A DNA stretch of 64,000 bases from Thermoflexus hugenholtzii JAD2 (lineage in GTDB: Bacteria; Chloroflexota; Anaerolineae; Thermoflexales; Thermoflexaceae), in assembly GCF_900187885.1 (NCBI RefSeq), contig NZ_FYEK01000008.1, positions 1 to 64,000 of the forward strand, written 5' to 3'. Below, piece by piece: positions 9,126-18,291 of this stretch. Made by a program: the position numbers and the translations under genes. Below the pieces are notes generated by a model that was not told the origin of the DNA, searched no databases, and saw only the letters and a list, made by a program, of their open reading frames with translations. Within the stretch, counting starts at the first letter, position 1, and every line of letters begins with the position of its first letter.

Positions 9126-9390
9126 TCTTCACACTCCTTTGCGGAGGGTTCGATCCTCCGCCGCTGCAACCGTCCCGCCCGGGCCTTCTCGCAGAGCCGG
9201 ACCTTGAAATCCGCCCAAGCACTCACCCTCTGGACCCGCGGACGGCCGGGCGGGGTCGGCCGGCAGGGCGGCGCGCAGAACCTCCCCTCGCTGTCGCTAC
9301 GGGTCGGGTCCCTCCTCATGATAGGCTTCCGGAAGATTCGAGGAAAACCCAACGCCCCTGCGCGAACTCCCTTACCGCCACATCCCCCAG
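9126..9390. other. intergenic region upstream of the ABC exporter
   Basis: A non-coding stretch between the ATPase start and the terminator of the next operon. No promoter of good quality and no gene is visible. GC-rich codon-like frames here have no domain signal. Confidence 0.5.
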
Positions 9391-9430
9391 GAAAACGGAG
9401 GGGGAGGGCTATTGCCGGCCTCCCCCTCCG
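9391..9430 (-). terminator. rho-independent terminator of lipoprotein gene
   Basis: On the minus strand a GC-rich hairpin with CGGAGGGGGAGG and CCTCCCCCTCCG arms is followed by a TTTTC tract, about 40 bases after the lipoprotein stop. Confidence 0.75.
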
Positions 9431-9467
9431 GAGCACTCCGGGAAAACCGACCGCTCTTCGGAGCGGC

Positions 9468-10934
9468 TTACTGCACCGTCACGCACGAAAAATTATTATT
9501 CGGGTTCCCGTCCGCGTTCTGCGGCACCAATCCACGCGCGCAATTGGTGGCCGGCTTCTGGTTCACGGTCGCCGTGAACTGGATCTGGACGATATATCCC
9601 GGCGGCAGCGGGTTGACGGCGGTGCATGAAGTGCCGCTGCAGGACCAATCGGCCGCCGCCGTGGCCGGGGTGAAGACCAGGGGTCCGCTGAAGCTCATGG
9701 AGCCGGAAGGGTTGGCGGTGTCGGAGATCTGGGTGCCGACGGGGCAAGGTCCCGATCCGGCGTTGCTGACCGTCACGATAACCGTGAAGACCGCTGGGTT
9801 GCTCGTCGGCTGCATGGACTTATCGACGACGAGGTCGCACATCCCGGCCGGCGTCGAGGTGGCCGTCGGGGAAGGCATGGGCGTCGGCGAGGGGGTCGGG
9901 GTTCGGGTGGCCGTGGCCGTCGGGGTGCGCGTGGGAGTCTTCGTCGCGGTGGGAGACGGCATCGGCGTCGGGGTCTTGGTAGCCGTCGGCGTCGGCGTCC
10001 TCGTTGCCGTCGGCGAGGGAGTCGGAGTGGGCGTCTTGCACTTGCCCGCCGAGCCCGCGTTGTAGAGGGCTTGAATCTCGGCTTGCGTGAGCGCCCGATT
10101 GAAGATCTCCACCTCGTCGATCACGCCGTTAAACGTGCGCGGATAGCCGACGGCACGAATCGGAGCCGCCGTCGATCCGATGGTCCATGGAATCAAAGGG
10201 CTGTAAACGATGGTCTTGACCAGCGCCATTTGCGCTTCAAGCGCACCGTTGACATAGAGCTTGAAGACACTGCCGTCGTAGCTCGCCGCGACGTGGTACC
10301 ACTGCCCTGCCGGGAAAGTTGCGGTTGAAACGATCCGCTCCGTGTTAATGTTGCCGAACCCAAAGATGAACTTCTGCTGTTGCGCGCTCCACCAAAGGGA
10401 GATCGGGACATTCGTGGATCCGGTCGGCGGCGGCAATCCCTTCTGCACGATGACGCTGCCCCAGAAGTCGTTGTTCGGCCCGGGGCCTTGCGGCTTAACC
10501 CATGCATCGATGGTGAACTGTTGATTGGCAAGAGCCGCCGAGTGCGGGATGTCGATGTAGCCGCCCGTGCCGAACGTCACGCCTGTACCGACCATGCCCG
10601 GAACGAAGGTGATCGTGTTGGTCGCCGACGGATTGTTGGAGGCCCAGAGATCGAGGGGATTTCCATCCATCGGCCACCAGGCCACCAAGCCCGGAGGAGG
10701 CGGGACGCACGGCGGCGTCGGCGTGGGAGATGGGGTGGCCGTGGACTGGCCGTCGATTGGCGGGGTGGGGTTGTCGACCGCCACCGCCGTCGCCGGGATG
10801 GTCGGCTTGGGAGTGGGAGTAGCGACCGGCACAAGCGTGAGCCCGGGGGGCGTCAACGGCGGAGCCTTGCACGCGCCGAGGACTCCCAGAAACACCAGCC
10901 AAACTCCGAAACGAAGCGCACGCGCGATAGACAT
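9468..10934 (-). CDS. LamG-domain surface lipoprotein
   Basis: A 488-residue secreted lipoprotein. The signal peptide ends in the lipobox LGAC (Cys about 22). A Pro/Thr linker leads to a concanavalin-like LamG domain (residues about 85-295; motifs [49 protein letters not shown]). A second, longer Pro/Thr/Ser repeat linker (about 300-365) follows, then a DUF11-like immunoglobulin-type domain with Cys residues. LamG domains usually bind carbohydrate or protein. Its first about 50 residues are nearly identical to those of the lipoprotein at 11698-12798. The strong Shine-Dalgarno AGGAGGGG sets the start. Confidence 0.82.
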   Translation of the reverse strand: MSIARALRFGVWLVFLGVLGACKAPPLTPPGLTLVPVATPTPKPTIPATAVAVDNPTPPIDGQSTATPSPTPTPPCVPPPPGLVAWWPMDGNPLDLWASNNPSATNTITFVPGMVGTGVTFGTGGYIDIPHSAALANQQFTIDAWVKPQGPGPNNDFWGSVIVQKGLPPPTGSTNVPISLWWSAQQQKFIFGFGNINTERIVSTATFPAGQWYHVAASYDGSVFKLYVNGALEAQMALVKTIVYSPLIPWTIGSTAAPIRAVGYPRTFNGVIDEVEIFNRALTQAEIQALYNAGSAGKCKTPTPTPSPTATRTPTPTATKTPTPMPSPTATKTPTRTPTATATRTPTPSPTPMPSPTATSTPAGMCDLVVDKSMQPTSNPAVFTVIVTVSNAGSGPCPVGTQISDTANPSGSMSFSGPLVFTPATAAADWSCSGTSCTAVNPLPPGYIVQIQFTATVNQKPATNCARGLVPQNADGNPNNNFSCVTVQ

Positions 10935-10949
10935 CGGGCCCCTCCTTTC
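10782..10949. repeat. duplicated lipoprotein 5' block, copy 1
   Basis: About 168 bp covering the Shine-Dalgarno, signal peptide, lipobox and first linker, nearly identical to 12646-12813 in the same orientation. Confidence 0.85.
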
Positions 10950-11003
10950 AGGATTCTCGGGCTTATCTCCTCATCCGCGCCAAACGACCGCCGCCCTCGA
11001 ACC

Positions 11004-11663
11004 TCACGGCAGCGTCTGGCAAAACGTGTCGTTCGCCGGGTTCCCATCCGCGCTGTTCGAGACGACCACGCACAGCTGCGCCGACCCGGAGGAGAGGGTC
11101 GCCCCCGTCTGGAAACCGGCCGCATAAAAGCCCGGCGGGCTGGCCGGGATGTCGGCGGCCGCCACACAGGTCGTCCCGCTGCAGCTCCAGCCGGCGCTGC
11201 CGTTGTATTCGTAGGCCGGAGAGGCGCCCGTGAACGACATGGCGCCGCTCGGCACGCTCAGGCTGAGCGTGGTCGGGGCCGGGCAGTCCGTCCCCCCCAC
11301 GCTCTGGACCCCAAAGGTCACCGCGTATATCCCCAGCGTGGGCCCCTCCACAAGGCCGAAGCCGGCGGCAAGGTCGCACCCAGGGATCGTCGGCAGGGGC
11401 GGCGCCTCACCCCCCGACGACCCCGAGGGAGCGGACATCGGGGCCGGCGGCGTGGGGGTTTTCGTCGCGGTCGGCAGGGGAGTCGGGGTGGACGTGGCCG
11501 TTGGGGACAGCGTCGGCGTCATCGTCGCCGTCGGCGACGGGGTCGAGGTGGGCGCGGCCGTCGGAGACGGCGTCGGCGCCGTCCCGGGGGTCAGGGGCGA
11601 CGCCTGACACGCCGCCAGAGCCCCGAGGATCAGGGCCCACCCTCCGATCTGAAAACGTGACAT
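11004..11663 (-). CDS. Pro/Thr-rich surface lipoprotein
   Basis: A 219-residue lipoprotein. The signal peptide has the lipobox LAAC, followed by about 55 residues of Pro/Thr/Ser/Ala repeats and a C-terminal Ig-like DUF11-type domain with paired cysteines (WSCSGTTC) and the end motif SADGNPANDTFC. The same ending ([20 protein letters not shown]) is found in both neighbouring lipoproteins, so the three share a C-terminal module. AGGAGGTGCCGG before the ATG at 11663 selects this start over an earlier Met. The function is probably adhesion or envelope display; no enzyme motif is seen. Confidence 0.75.
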   Translation of the reverse strand: MSRFQIGGWALILGALAACQASPLTPGTAPTPSPTAAPTSTPSPTATMTPTLSPTATSTPTPLPTATKTPTPPAPMSAPSGSSGGEAPPLPTIPGCDLAAGFGLVEGPTLGIYAVTFGVQSVGGTDCPAPTTLSLSVPSGAMSFTGASPAYEYNGSAGWSCSGTTCVAAADIPASPPGFYAAGFQTGATLSSGSAQLCVVVSNSADGNPANDTFCQTLP

Positions 11664-11697
11664 CCGGCACCTCCTGAACAAGATGCTTCACTCCGGT

Positions 11698-12798
11698 TCA
11701 CGGCGTGACCGGGATGCAGACCTGATCGTTGGCCGGGTTGCTGTCCCCAGGCAGGCTGGCGCAGTTCTGGAAGGTCTGGCTGTATCCGCCAGGGCCGAAG
11801 TAGACGTTGAAGGTGAAGGTGTAAACCCCGCCGGGGCTCAGGGTGACCGAGGGCGCAGAGCAGGTCAACACGCTGTCAGCGCTGCTGATACTGCTGCAGA
11901 ACTGACCACCGGCGTAGCCCCCGGAGGCAAGGAGCGTGGACCAGGGCGGGTTGGGCTGGTCGGTGACGGTGAGGGGACCGCTATAGGTGCCCGGGCCTTG
12001 GTTGGTGACGACCAGCGTGAACGTGCAGTAGTAGCCGGGGCTGGAGCACACGTACGTCTTGCCAATGGCCATGTCAAGGGAGCCGCTGACCATGGGCGTC
12101 GGGGAGGGCGTGGGGGTCGGCGTGGCGGTCGGAGGGGATGTCGGCATCACCGTAAAGGGAATGCAAGCCTGGTTGTTGGCAGGATTGAGATCCTGCAGCT
12201 GTAGGCTCACGCAGTTCTGGAACGTTCCCGCCGCCCCAACCTGCACCATTAAGGTCAGATGGTAGGCCCCTCCGGGCGGTAGGTTGACCGGGTAATGGGG
12301 GCCGCAGTTCACGGCCGACCCGCTCGTATAGCAGAGGGTGCCGCCGCCGCCCCCGAAGGCCGTAAGCGTGAAGGGGACCGTCGGGCTGATGGTATCCTGG
12401 GTGGGCACACCGCCCGTGTACGGGCCGGGGCCATTGTTAATCACCGTGATGCTGAAGGTGCAGGCGCCGCTGGCCTGATTGCACTGGGCCGTCTTCTGAA
12501 CGGCCAGATCAAAGGTGCTGCTGGCGGTAGCCGTTGGGGAGGGAGTCGGGGTCTTGGTAGCCGTCGGCGTCGGCGTGGACGTGGGGGTATTGGTGGCTGT
12601 CGGCACCTCGCCGTCCATCGGCGGGGTTGCGTAGGGGTCGAGCAACACCGCCGTCGCCGGGATGGTCGGCTTGGGAGTGGGAGTAGCGACCGGCACAAGC
12701 GTGAGCCCGGGGGGCGTCAACGGCGGAGCCTTGCACGCGCCCAGGACCCCCAGAAACACCAGCCACAGCCCGAAGCGAAGCGCACGAAAAATGGACAT
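11698..12798 (-). CDS. surface lipoprotein with two DUF11-like domains
   Basis: A 366-residue lipoprotein. The lipobox is LGAC, followed by a Pro/Thr linker and a DUF11-like domain (about residues 95-215). A second Pro/Thr linker leads to another DUF11-like domain (about 240-366). Both domains share VINNGPGPYTG/VVTNQGPGTYSG and LNPANNQACIPF/SNPANDQVCIPV motifs, so they arose by internal duplication. The first 50 residues match the LamG lipoprotein. The start at 12798 follows AGGAGGGG; the open frame upstream lacks the codon bias of this genome. Lies downstream of the ECF-type sigma gene. Confidence 0.78.
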   Translation of the reverse strand: MSIFRALRFGLWLVFLGVLGACKAPPLTPPGLTLVPVATPTPKPTIPATAVLLDPYATPPMDGEVPTATNTPTSTPTPTATKTPTPSPTATASSTFDLAVQKTAQCNQASGACTFSITVINNGPGPYTGGVPTQDTISPTVPFTLTAFGGGGGTLCYTSGSAVNCGPHYPVNLPPGGAYHLTLMVQVGAAGTFQNCVSLQLQDLNPANNQACIPFTVMPTSPPTATPTPTPSPTPMVSGSLDMAIGKTYVCSSPGYYCTFTLVVTNQGPGTYSGPLTVTDQPNPPWSTLLASGGYAGGQFCSSISSADSVLTCSAPSVTLSPGGVYTFTFNVYFGPGGYSQTFQNCASLPGDSNPANDQVCIPVTP

Positions 12799-12813
12799 CG
12801 GACCCCTCCTTTC
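12646..12813. repeat. duplicated lipoprotein 5' block, copy 2
   Basis: Partner of 10782-10949; it carries the Shine-Dalgarno, signal peptide and first linker of the second lipoprotein. Confidence 0.85.
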
Positions 12814-13196
12814 AGCTGGACTTTGGACAAAAATCCTCCTCACCCGGTGATCCGCCGGGCCCGGAGCGTCGGGCGTGTCCCCTCCCGCCGCCCCACGGGT
12901 TTTCCTCGGGGTTGGAGCCGACGGGCAGGAGTGCCCAACTCCTGAAGCATTCGCCCCATGTCCCGCCGGACGTATGCCGGGGATTGCACGGGCAGGGCAC
13001 GCCCCGCCCCTCCCTTCGGGCTCTCTCCGTCTTCCCGCCGCCGGCGCAGGGATCACTCCCACGGCCGAAGGAACGCTTGAGCCCGTTCCCGACCCCACCT
13101 GATCTGGAAGACGGCCACCAGGACAATCCGCCGCTGCGGCCCTGCGGTCGGGGCGCTCTACTCATGAGACGTCCGAAGCCCGGGGGATCTTACACG
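12814..13196. other. about 380-bp intergenic region
   Basis: Lies between the ECF-fusion gene and the lipoprotein gene. It must hold the lipoprotein promoter, but I see no TTGACA/TATAAT pair on the minus strand, which fits transcription by an alternative sigma factor. No gene is supported. Confidence 0.4.
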
Positions 13197-14504
13197 CTAC
13201 CGGCAGCGCACCCGAAGGGTATGCCGCTCCCCGGGACGCAGCGTGATGGCATAGGGTCCGGGGGGCAGATCAGCTCCATCCCATTCGGCTGCCCTCAGGC
13301 CTTCGATGGGGAGATCGAAGGCCATCCCATAGGCCGCCGCCCGGATCCCATCCTCCCGGCGCTGGAGGGTGAGCGTGGCCGGAGGCAGGCGGGCGATCTC
13401 CGTCGCGCCCGTTTCGATCCGAACGGGCACCTCCACGTTGGGCAGGATCCGAAGCAAGCGGCCGACGGGCGAGGGGCTCACCAGCGGGGGGCAATCCCGG
13501 TTCTCCACACGCACTTCGGCGGATCCGGACCCCGTGATCCAGAGCCCGAGGGCGGCGGCGGCCAGGCCCAGCATCACCGCGCCCGTCAGGAGGACGACCC
13601 CCAGGCCCTTGAGCCAGCCGATCCCCGCCGCGCCTGCCGCTCCCACGGCGACCCCGCCCGCCGTCCGGGCTTGCGCTGCCTGGCTCAGGCGCTCCCGGGC
13701 CCGCCGGGCGCCCTCCGGGGAAGGGGAAAGCATGGTGATCCCGCCCAGCCATTCCGCCGCGGAAAGATACCGCCGGCGCGTCTCCTGACACGCCGCGCAA
13801 CGCTCCAGATGCCGTCGGAGAGCCCGGCGCAGGTCCGGGGTGAGGGCCGGGGGCGGTTCGTCCGGCCCTCCTGTGATCGCCGTTAGGGTGGGGCATGCCC
13901 GCCGGCCCATGCGAAGGAGGATCCAGGCGGCCATCGCCTCCTCGAGATGATCGCGGGCCCGGCTCAGGCGAGTGTGGATGGCCCCGCTGGAGCGGCCGAA
14001 GACCACGGCCAGCTCCGCGGGGGTCAGCCCGTGGCGGAGATGCAGATCCAGCAGCATGGCTTCCTCCTCTGGGAGCGCCTGCAAGGCCTCCTGGAGGAAC
14101 GCCATCCGCTCCCTCTGGAGGATTTCCCTTTCCACCCCTTCATCCGGCGCTCGGGGTTCTGCCTCCTCCGCTTCTTCCTGTTCCCCCTCGGCCCATCGAA
14201 CGTGGCGGCGGGATCTTCGGAGAACGTCGTAAATCTCCCGGCGGGCGATGGTGTAGAGGTAAGCCCGGAAATGGCGGGGAGGCTGGCGAGGACGCCCTTC
14301 CAGGAACTTGAGGAAGGTCTCCTGAGCCACATCCATCGCCTCATCCGGATCCCCCAGCATGCGGCAGGCCAGATCATAGAGGCGGGGGAAATACTGCTCG
14401 TAAAGCCAGGAGAAGGCCTCCGGATCGCCCTGGAGCATGCGGGCCGCGATGGCCTCCTCTGAAGCCTCGAAAGAGGTTGGGGAAAGGCCGGTCGGATTTC
14501 CCAT
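13197..14504 (-). CDS. ECF sigma factor fused to zinc-finger/membrane anti-sigma-like domain
   Basis: A 435-residue fusion. Residues 20-100 are sigma-70 region 2 (DAMDVAQETFLKF-like core, IARREIYDVLRR). Residues 130-195 are region 4 with a helix-turn-helix (TPAELAVVFGRSSGAIHTRLSRARDHL). Residues about 225-250 carry H232-x3-C236-x2-C239, the zinc-binding pattern of ZAS anti-sigma factors. Residues about 296-325 are a membrane helix, followed by an outer beta-rich domain of about 110 residues. Normally sigma and anti-sigma are separate proteins. Its neighbours are three lipoproteins, so it probably controls them. The start follows AAGGAG. Confidence 0.85.
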   Translation of the reverse strand: MGNPTGLSPTSFEASEEAIAARMLQGDPEAFSWLYEQYFPRLYDLACRMLGDPDEAMDVAQETFLKFLEGRPRQPPRHFRAYLYTIARREIYDVLRRSRRHVRWAEGEQEEAEEAEPRAPDEGVEREILQRERMAFLQEALQALPEEEAMLLDLHLRHGLTPAELAVVFGRSSGAIHTRLSRARDHLEEAMAAWILLRMGRRACPTLTAITGGPDEPPPALTPDLRRALRRHLERCAACQETRRRYLSAAEWLGGITMLSPSPEGARRARERLSQAAQARTAGGVAVGAAGAAGIGWLKGLGVVLLTGAVMLGLAAAALGLWITGSGSAEVRVENRDCPPLVSPSPVGRLLRILPNVEVPVRIETGATEIARLPPATLTLQRREDGIRAAAYGMAFDLPIEGLRAAEWDGADLPPGPYAITLRPGERHTLRVRCR

Positions 14505-14937
14505 TGCGCTCCTTTTTCACGGGATCGATGAGGCCCGAGCTGCCGCTCCGGATCGCTCGCATCCGTCGTCAACGGGCGAATGGTCCCGGCAGCGCTGGGC
14601 TACAGGGGAACCGCAGCGCCTCCCGATGGGGAGCGCTTCGGGTTGCCGGCTGCCTCATGGTTGTCGAGGGCAGCGACCTCCGCCGGGGTGAACACCCGGT
14701 TCCGGAGCTCCCATTCCTCGCGCGCGGGGATCCCCGGAAAGCGGAGATGCCCATGGGGGAATGATCGAGGAAAGCGCCTCAAGCCCTGAACCCGGCCCCT
14801 CCGACCGGCAGGCCATCCGCACCGCAGGCGGGACGGGAACCCCGATCCGCCTCAACCAGCGGACCTCTCCCGGATCCTCGCCCTCACGGGATCTCCGGTG
14901 ATTGTATCAAATTATACCGCTTCCCCGGGCAGGAGGG
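14505..14937. other. 433-bp intergenic region
   Basis: Non-coding spacer between the sigma-fusion gene and the defence island. It holds one AT-rich patch with a minus-strand TATAAT (about 14915-14920), but no matching -35. Short frames here have no recognisable domain. Confidence 0.4.
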
Positions 14938-17900
14938 TTACGGCTCCTCCCGTTCCTCCAGGACCTGCGCACCGATCTGCCTTAGAGTCTCGCGCACGGT
15001 CCCCTCCAGGACAGATCGGGGGAATGGCCCCTGCTCCGCGCGCGCCTCCAGCCGGATCTCCAGGGTCAGCCTCGCTCCTGCCCGCTGAAGCGGCATCAAC
15101 ACGCCACGCAGGAAATCGGAGAGACGCTCCCACGGCACCCGGGCCCGCAGGGTATACGCCCCGGGGGATGATGGAGACGAAGGCGGAGGAGGAAGCTTCA
15201 GACGCCGGAGCGTTCCTTGGGCGAGGACAGCCTCCCAGGATGGTCCCGATGGCTCCCCCACTGGCTTAGGATCAACAAGGAAAAGCCCCCGCTCCCATCC
15301 CTCCCGCAGGGCGGCGATGAAGGCCTCCCGGAAGATGGGCTCCGCCGGGAACGCGGATCCCCGCTCGGCCCAGAGCCGCTGGTAGATCTTCGACACGGGG
15401 AGCTCCTCCGCCTCCCCCATGGCCCATAGGAGATCTTCCGGGGAAAGCCGGGACGGCGGCGGAGGGGGCGGGGGGGGCTCCGGCGTCCTCCGCATCAGCA
15501 CGGCTTCATTCGCCAGCGCTTCTACGGGCACCTCCTCCCGGTAATACACCCGCTCCCCCACCCGCAGGCTGAAGAGACCCTCCCGCACGCCGCGCCGGAC
15601 GCTCTCCCAGATCACCTCATCGCCCGAGATCATCGGCAACTCCGGATAGCGCCGGAAGGCCTCCAGGATCTCCGAGAGTGGCTTCTCCTCCTCCTCCGGC
15701 CGCATTGCCTTCCGCAAGAGTTGATCCGGCGCCAATCGCTTCACCAGGATCCCCTCTTCCTCCAGATGCTGCAGCACCCGCTTCATTAGGGAGGCCCGCT
15801 CCCCCGCAGTGGGTAGGCCGAGGTTGAGCCATTCGATCCCCTCCTTCCCCGCCCGGGCGATATACCGGTAGGCTTCCTGCAGGATGCGGAGCAGCCCACC
15901 CTCCACATCCTGGATCCGACGGTCTACCTCCTGTCGGTTCTCTGATGAGAGCTGCCGCCAGAGAACCTTATCGCTCTTGATGGCCTGCAGGGCCAGCAGC
16001 CGCTTGAGCTGCCCCCGCATGCGCGGCCACTCCTGGGCGTCGGCCGTTAGGATCAAAAGGGCATTGCGATACTGACGGAACACAGACCCGCAGCGTTCCA
16101 GCAACTCCCGGATGTAGGTTTCCACCGAGGGTGTGGAGCGGAAACGCTCCGGCGGCAAGATCGCCAGCTGCAGCTCCCGCCGGTCCGGGACATCTTCCGG
16201 GTTCTGGGGCCAGACGATGACCCGGAGCTCTTTCCCCGCGATGCGCTCCAGCCGGGACCGGAGCTCCCGGTAGATCTCGTCCTCCCGGACCTCTGCCTCG
16301 CGTTCGATGAGGATCCGATTGAGGTTCGGTTGGCTGGAGAACCAATAGCGTCCGCCTTCCGTATGGAGATACCAGAGTTCCTCCTCCAGACGCTTGAGAG
16401 CGTCGCCGACGATCGCGGGCGGGATGCCCTCCCGCAACACGGCCAGACGCAGCTCTGCGATCCCGACACCACGGCGCTCCCCTCCGCTGAAGGAGGCGAA
16501 GAAGATGGCCGTCGCCAGGCCGCTGGCGATCCCGAAGCGGGCATACTCCGAGCCGAGCTCCCGATCCAGTCGCTGGGCCCTGGCGTTGCCGTCGGTGATG
16601 TCGGTGGCGATGACGCCTTCATATTCGTTGCCGATGTGCTTGAGGAGCTCCTGACGGATCTCCGGATGGGCCAGGTTCAGATGGGCCGGCTGGATCAGAG
16701 GGGCCGGATGCCCTCGCTGATAAAGATCGGCAACGACCAGCCCCAGCAGTCGCAGCACCCCTCGGGTGCGTTGGAAGCCCGGGAAAGTGCTCCAGCGCTC
16801 CAGGAGGATGTCGATCACCTGCGGATGGAACGGATAAGCCTTGACCATGCGATCCCGGTAGCCCGGCTCCCGAGCCGGCGCCGGCACGTCTTCCCCCAGC
16901 TCCCGGTAGAGGGCCATGTAGGCCTCCGCCACCCGGCGGGCCATCTCCGGATCCTCCGGCTCGTCGAACAGACGACGGCGGATGACGGCGTAGATCTCTT
17001 CGCCCTCCACCGGGGTGTAGATCGCCTCCACCCGGCCGAAGATCCGCTGCAGCTGCAGCAGCGCCCGCTCGCCCTCCTCCCCATAGGGGGCGCTGGAAGG
17101 GAGGGTGGCCACCAGGACGCACCGCGGGAGCACCTTCACCGTCTCGGTGAGCTCCTGGAAGAAGGCCAGGACCTGGGTCTGATAGGCCCGCCCGACCTCT
17201 GGGGTGGAGGGGGCCTTCTCGATCTCCGACGGCTGGACGCAGCGGGCGACGTATTCCGCGATCTCGTCCATCAGGATGAGGGTCGGCTCCTCCCCGAGCA
17301 GCGAATGCAGCAGATCCTTCCCCGGCGCCAGGCGCCGCTCGTCGTGCTCCCGCAACCGCTCATACTGCCCCAGCTGCTCCGCGATCGCCCCCCAGGGGGT
17401 TCGCCCCCGCAGGGGATCGGCGGCCGTCCCCACGAACACCGCCACCCGGGCCTCCGGGAGGGCGGAGAGCCCCGCTTCCCGCAGGATCTCCTCCAGGCCC
17501 GGCACCTTTTCGGGGTCCGGCCGGGATCGAAAGAGGTGGTAAAGCGCGATCAGGCTGTGGGTTTTGCCGCCCCCGAAGGGGGTCTGGATCTGGATCACCG
17601 GATCCCCTGTCCCTCCGCTGAGGCGGGACAGGACGGTGGCCAGCAGGTGCCGCAACCCCCGCGTGAAATACGTCCGGTGGAAGAAGGCCACCGCGTCCCG
17701 ATACTCCAGTGGCCCCCGGCCTGCCACCACATCAGAGAGATCCGCAGCGAAGACGGACTCGTCCAGCCCTCCCGCGCGGATGTCGCGGCGGGGGAGGATC
17801 ACCTGATGCCACGGGGGCAGGGGACCGGTGGTCACCGAGGGGGGCGTCGTCAGGCCCGCCCGCTCCAGGTAGAGGGCCACCGCGCCGAGAAAGGCCTCCG

Positions 17901-18267
17901 CCTCGGTGCGGGTGATGGGCTTGCCGGAGTGCGTCGCCCGGTTCCGCAACTCAATCCAGTCCCCGGCCGAGCGCAGGAACGAGAAATCCCGCCCCAGCTT
18001 CCGACCGGCCAGATCCAGAAGCTCCGCCTTGCGGAAGAAGCCGACCAGCTGACCCAGGGTGAGCTCGCCCACCGACTTACCGAAATCGGCCAGCGCCCGC
18101 GTCACTTTCTCTTGTTCGGGAGGGCTTAGACGGGGCACGAGCTCCCCGTAAAGCCAGCGGAAAAGGTCTTCCAGGATCTGCCCGCCGCTCATCACCGCCT
18201 GAGCGGTGAGGCCCTGGTCCAGGAGACGACGTGCCTGATCGAGACGGGATTGCCAGTTCTGGGCCAT
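14938..18267 (-). CDS. HEPN-DUF499 AAA ATPase of a defence system
   Basis: A 1,109-residue protein. Residues 1-140 are all-helical with R108-x4-H113 (RNRATH), the catalytic pattern of HEPN ribonucleases, as in Swt1-type HEPN domains. From about 150 it is a DUF499 ATPase with Walker A TPFGGGKTH (229-237) and Walker B LILMDEIAEY (330-339). The rest is a long winged-helix-rich body with a Pro run near 970. DUF499 proteins are known partners of DUF1156 methylases in phage defence, and the methylase is directly upstream here (25 bp). The gene is last in the island's operon. Whether the HEPN site is active is inferred. Confidence 0.85.
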   Translation of the reverse strand: MAQNWQSRLDQARRLLDQGLTAQAVMSGGQILEDLFRWLYGELVPRLSPPEQEKVTRALADFGKSVGELTLGQLVGFFRKAELLDLAGRKLGRDFSFLRSAGDWIELRNRATHSGKPITRTEAEAFLGAVALYLERAGLTTPPSVTTGPLPPWHQVILPRRDIRAGGLDESVFAADLSDVVAGRGPLEYRDAVAFFHRTYFTRGLRHLLATVLSRLSGGTGDPVIQIQTPFGGGKTHSLIALYHLFRSRPDPEKVPGLEEILREAGLSALPEARVAVFVGTAADPLRGRTPWGAIAEQLGQYERLREHDERRLAPGKDLLHSLLGEEPTLILMDEIAEYVARCVQPSEIEKAPSTPEVGRAYQTQVLAFFQELTETVKVLPRCVLVATLPSSAPYGEEGERALLQLQRIFGRVEAIYTPVEGEEIYAVIRRRLFDEPEDPEMARRVAEAYMALYRELGEDVPAPAREPGYRDRMVKAYPFHPQVIDILLERWSTFPGFQRTRGVLRLLGLVVADLYQRGHPAPLIQPAHLNLAHPEIRQELLKHIGNEYEGVIATDITDGNARAQRLDRELGSEYARFGIASGLATAIFFASFSGGERRGVGIAELRLAVLREGIPPAIVGDALKRLEEELWYLHTEGGRYWFSSQPNLNRILIEREAEVREDEIYRELRSRLERIAGKELRVIVWPQNPEDVPDRRELQLAILPPERFRSTPSVETYIRELLERCGSVFRQYRNALLILTADAQEWPRMRGQLKRLLALQAIKSDKVLWRQLSSENRQEVDRRIQDVEGGLLRILQEAYRYIARAGKEGIEWLNLGLPTAGERASLMKRVLQHLEEEGILVKRLAPDQLLRKAMRPEEEEKPLSEILEAFRRYPELPMISGDEVIWESVRRGVREGLFSLRVGERVYYREEVPVEALANEAVLMRRTPEPPPPPPPPSRLSPEDLLWAMGEAEELPVSKIYQRLWAERGSAFPAEPIFREAFIAALREGWERGLFLVDPKPVGEPSGPSWEAVLAQGTLRRLKLPPPPSSPSSPGAYTLRARVPWERLSDFLRGVLMPLQRAGARLTLEIRLEARAEQGPFPRSVLEGTVRETLRQIGAQVLEEREEP

Positions 18268-18291
18268 GCGATCCCCCTTCAGTGGGTGGTC

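Noticed and set aside
9850-10060. Repetitive GTCGGCGTCGG-like DNA, at first similar to a CRISPR or satellite repeat
   Set aside because: It is codon-level repetition of the Pro/Thr linker in a lipoprotein; no constant repeat length and no spacers.
14600-14782. Small open frame with a peptide resembling a fragment of a larger protein
   Set aside because: Short, without Shine-Dalgarno or recognisable domain; not supported as a gene or pseudogene.
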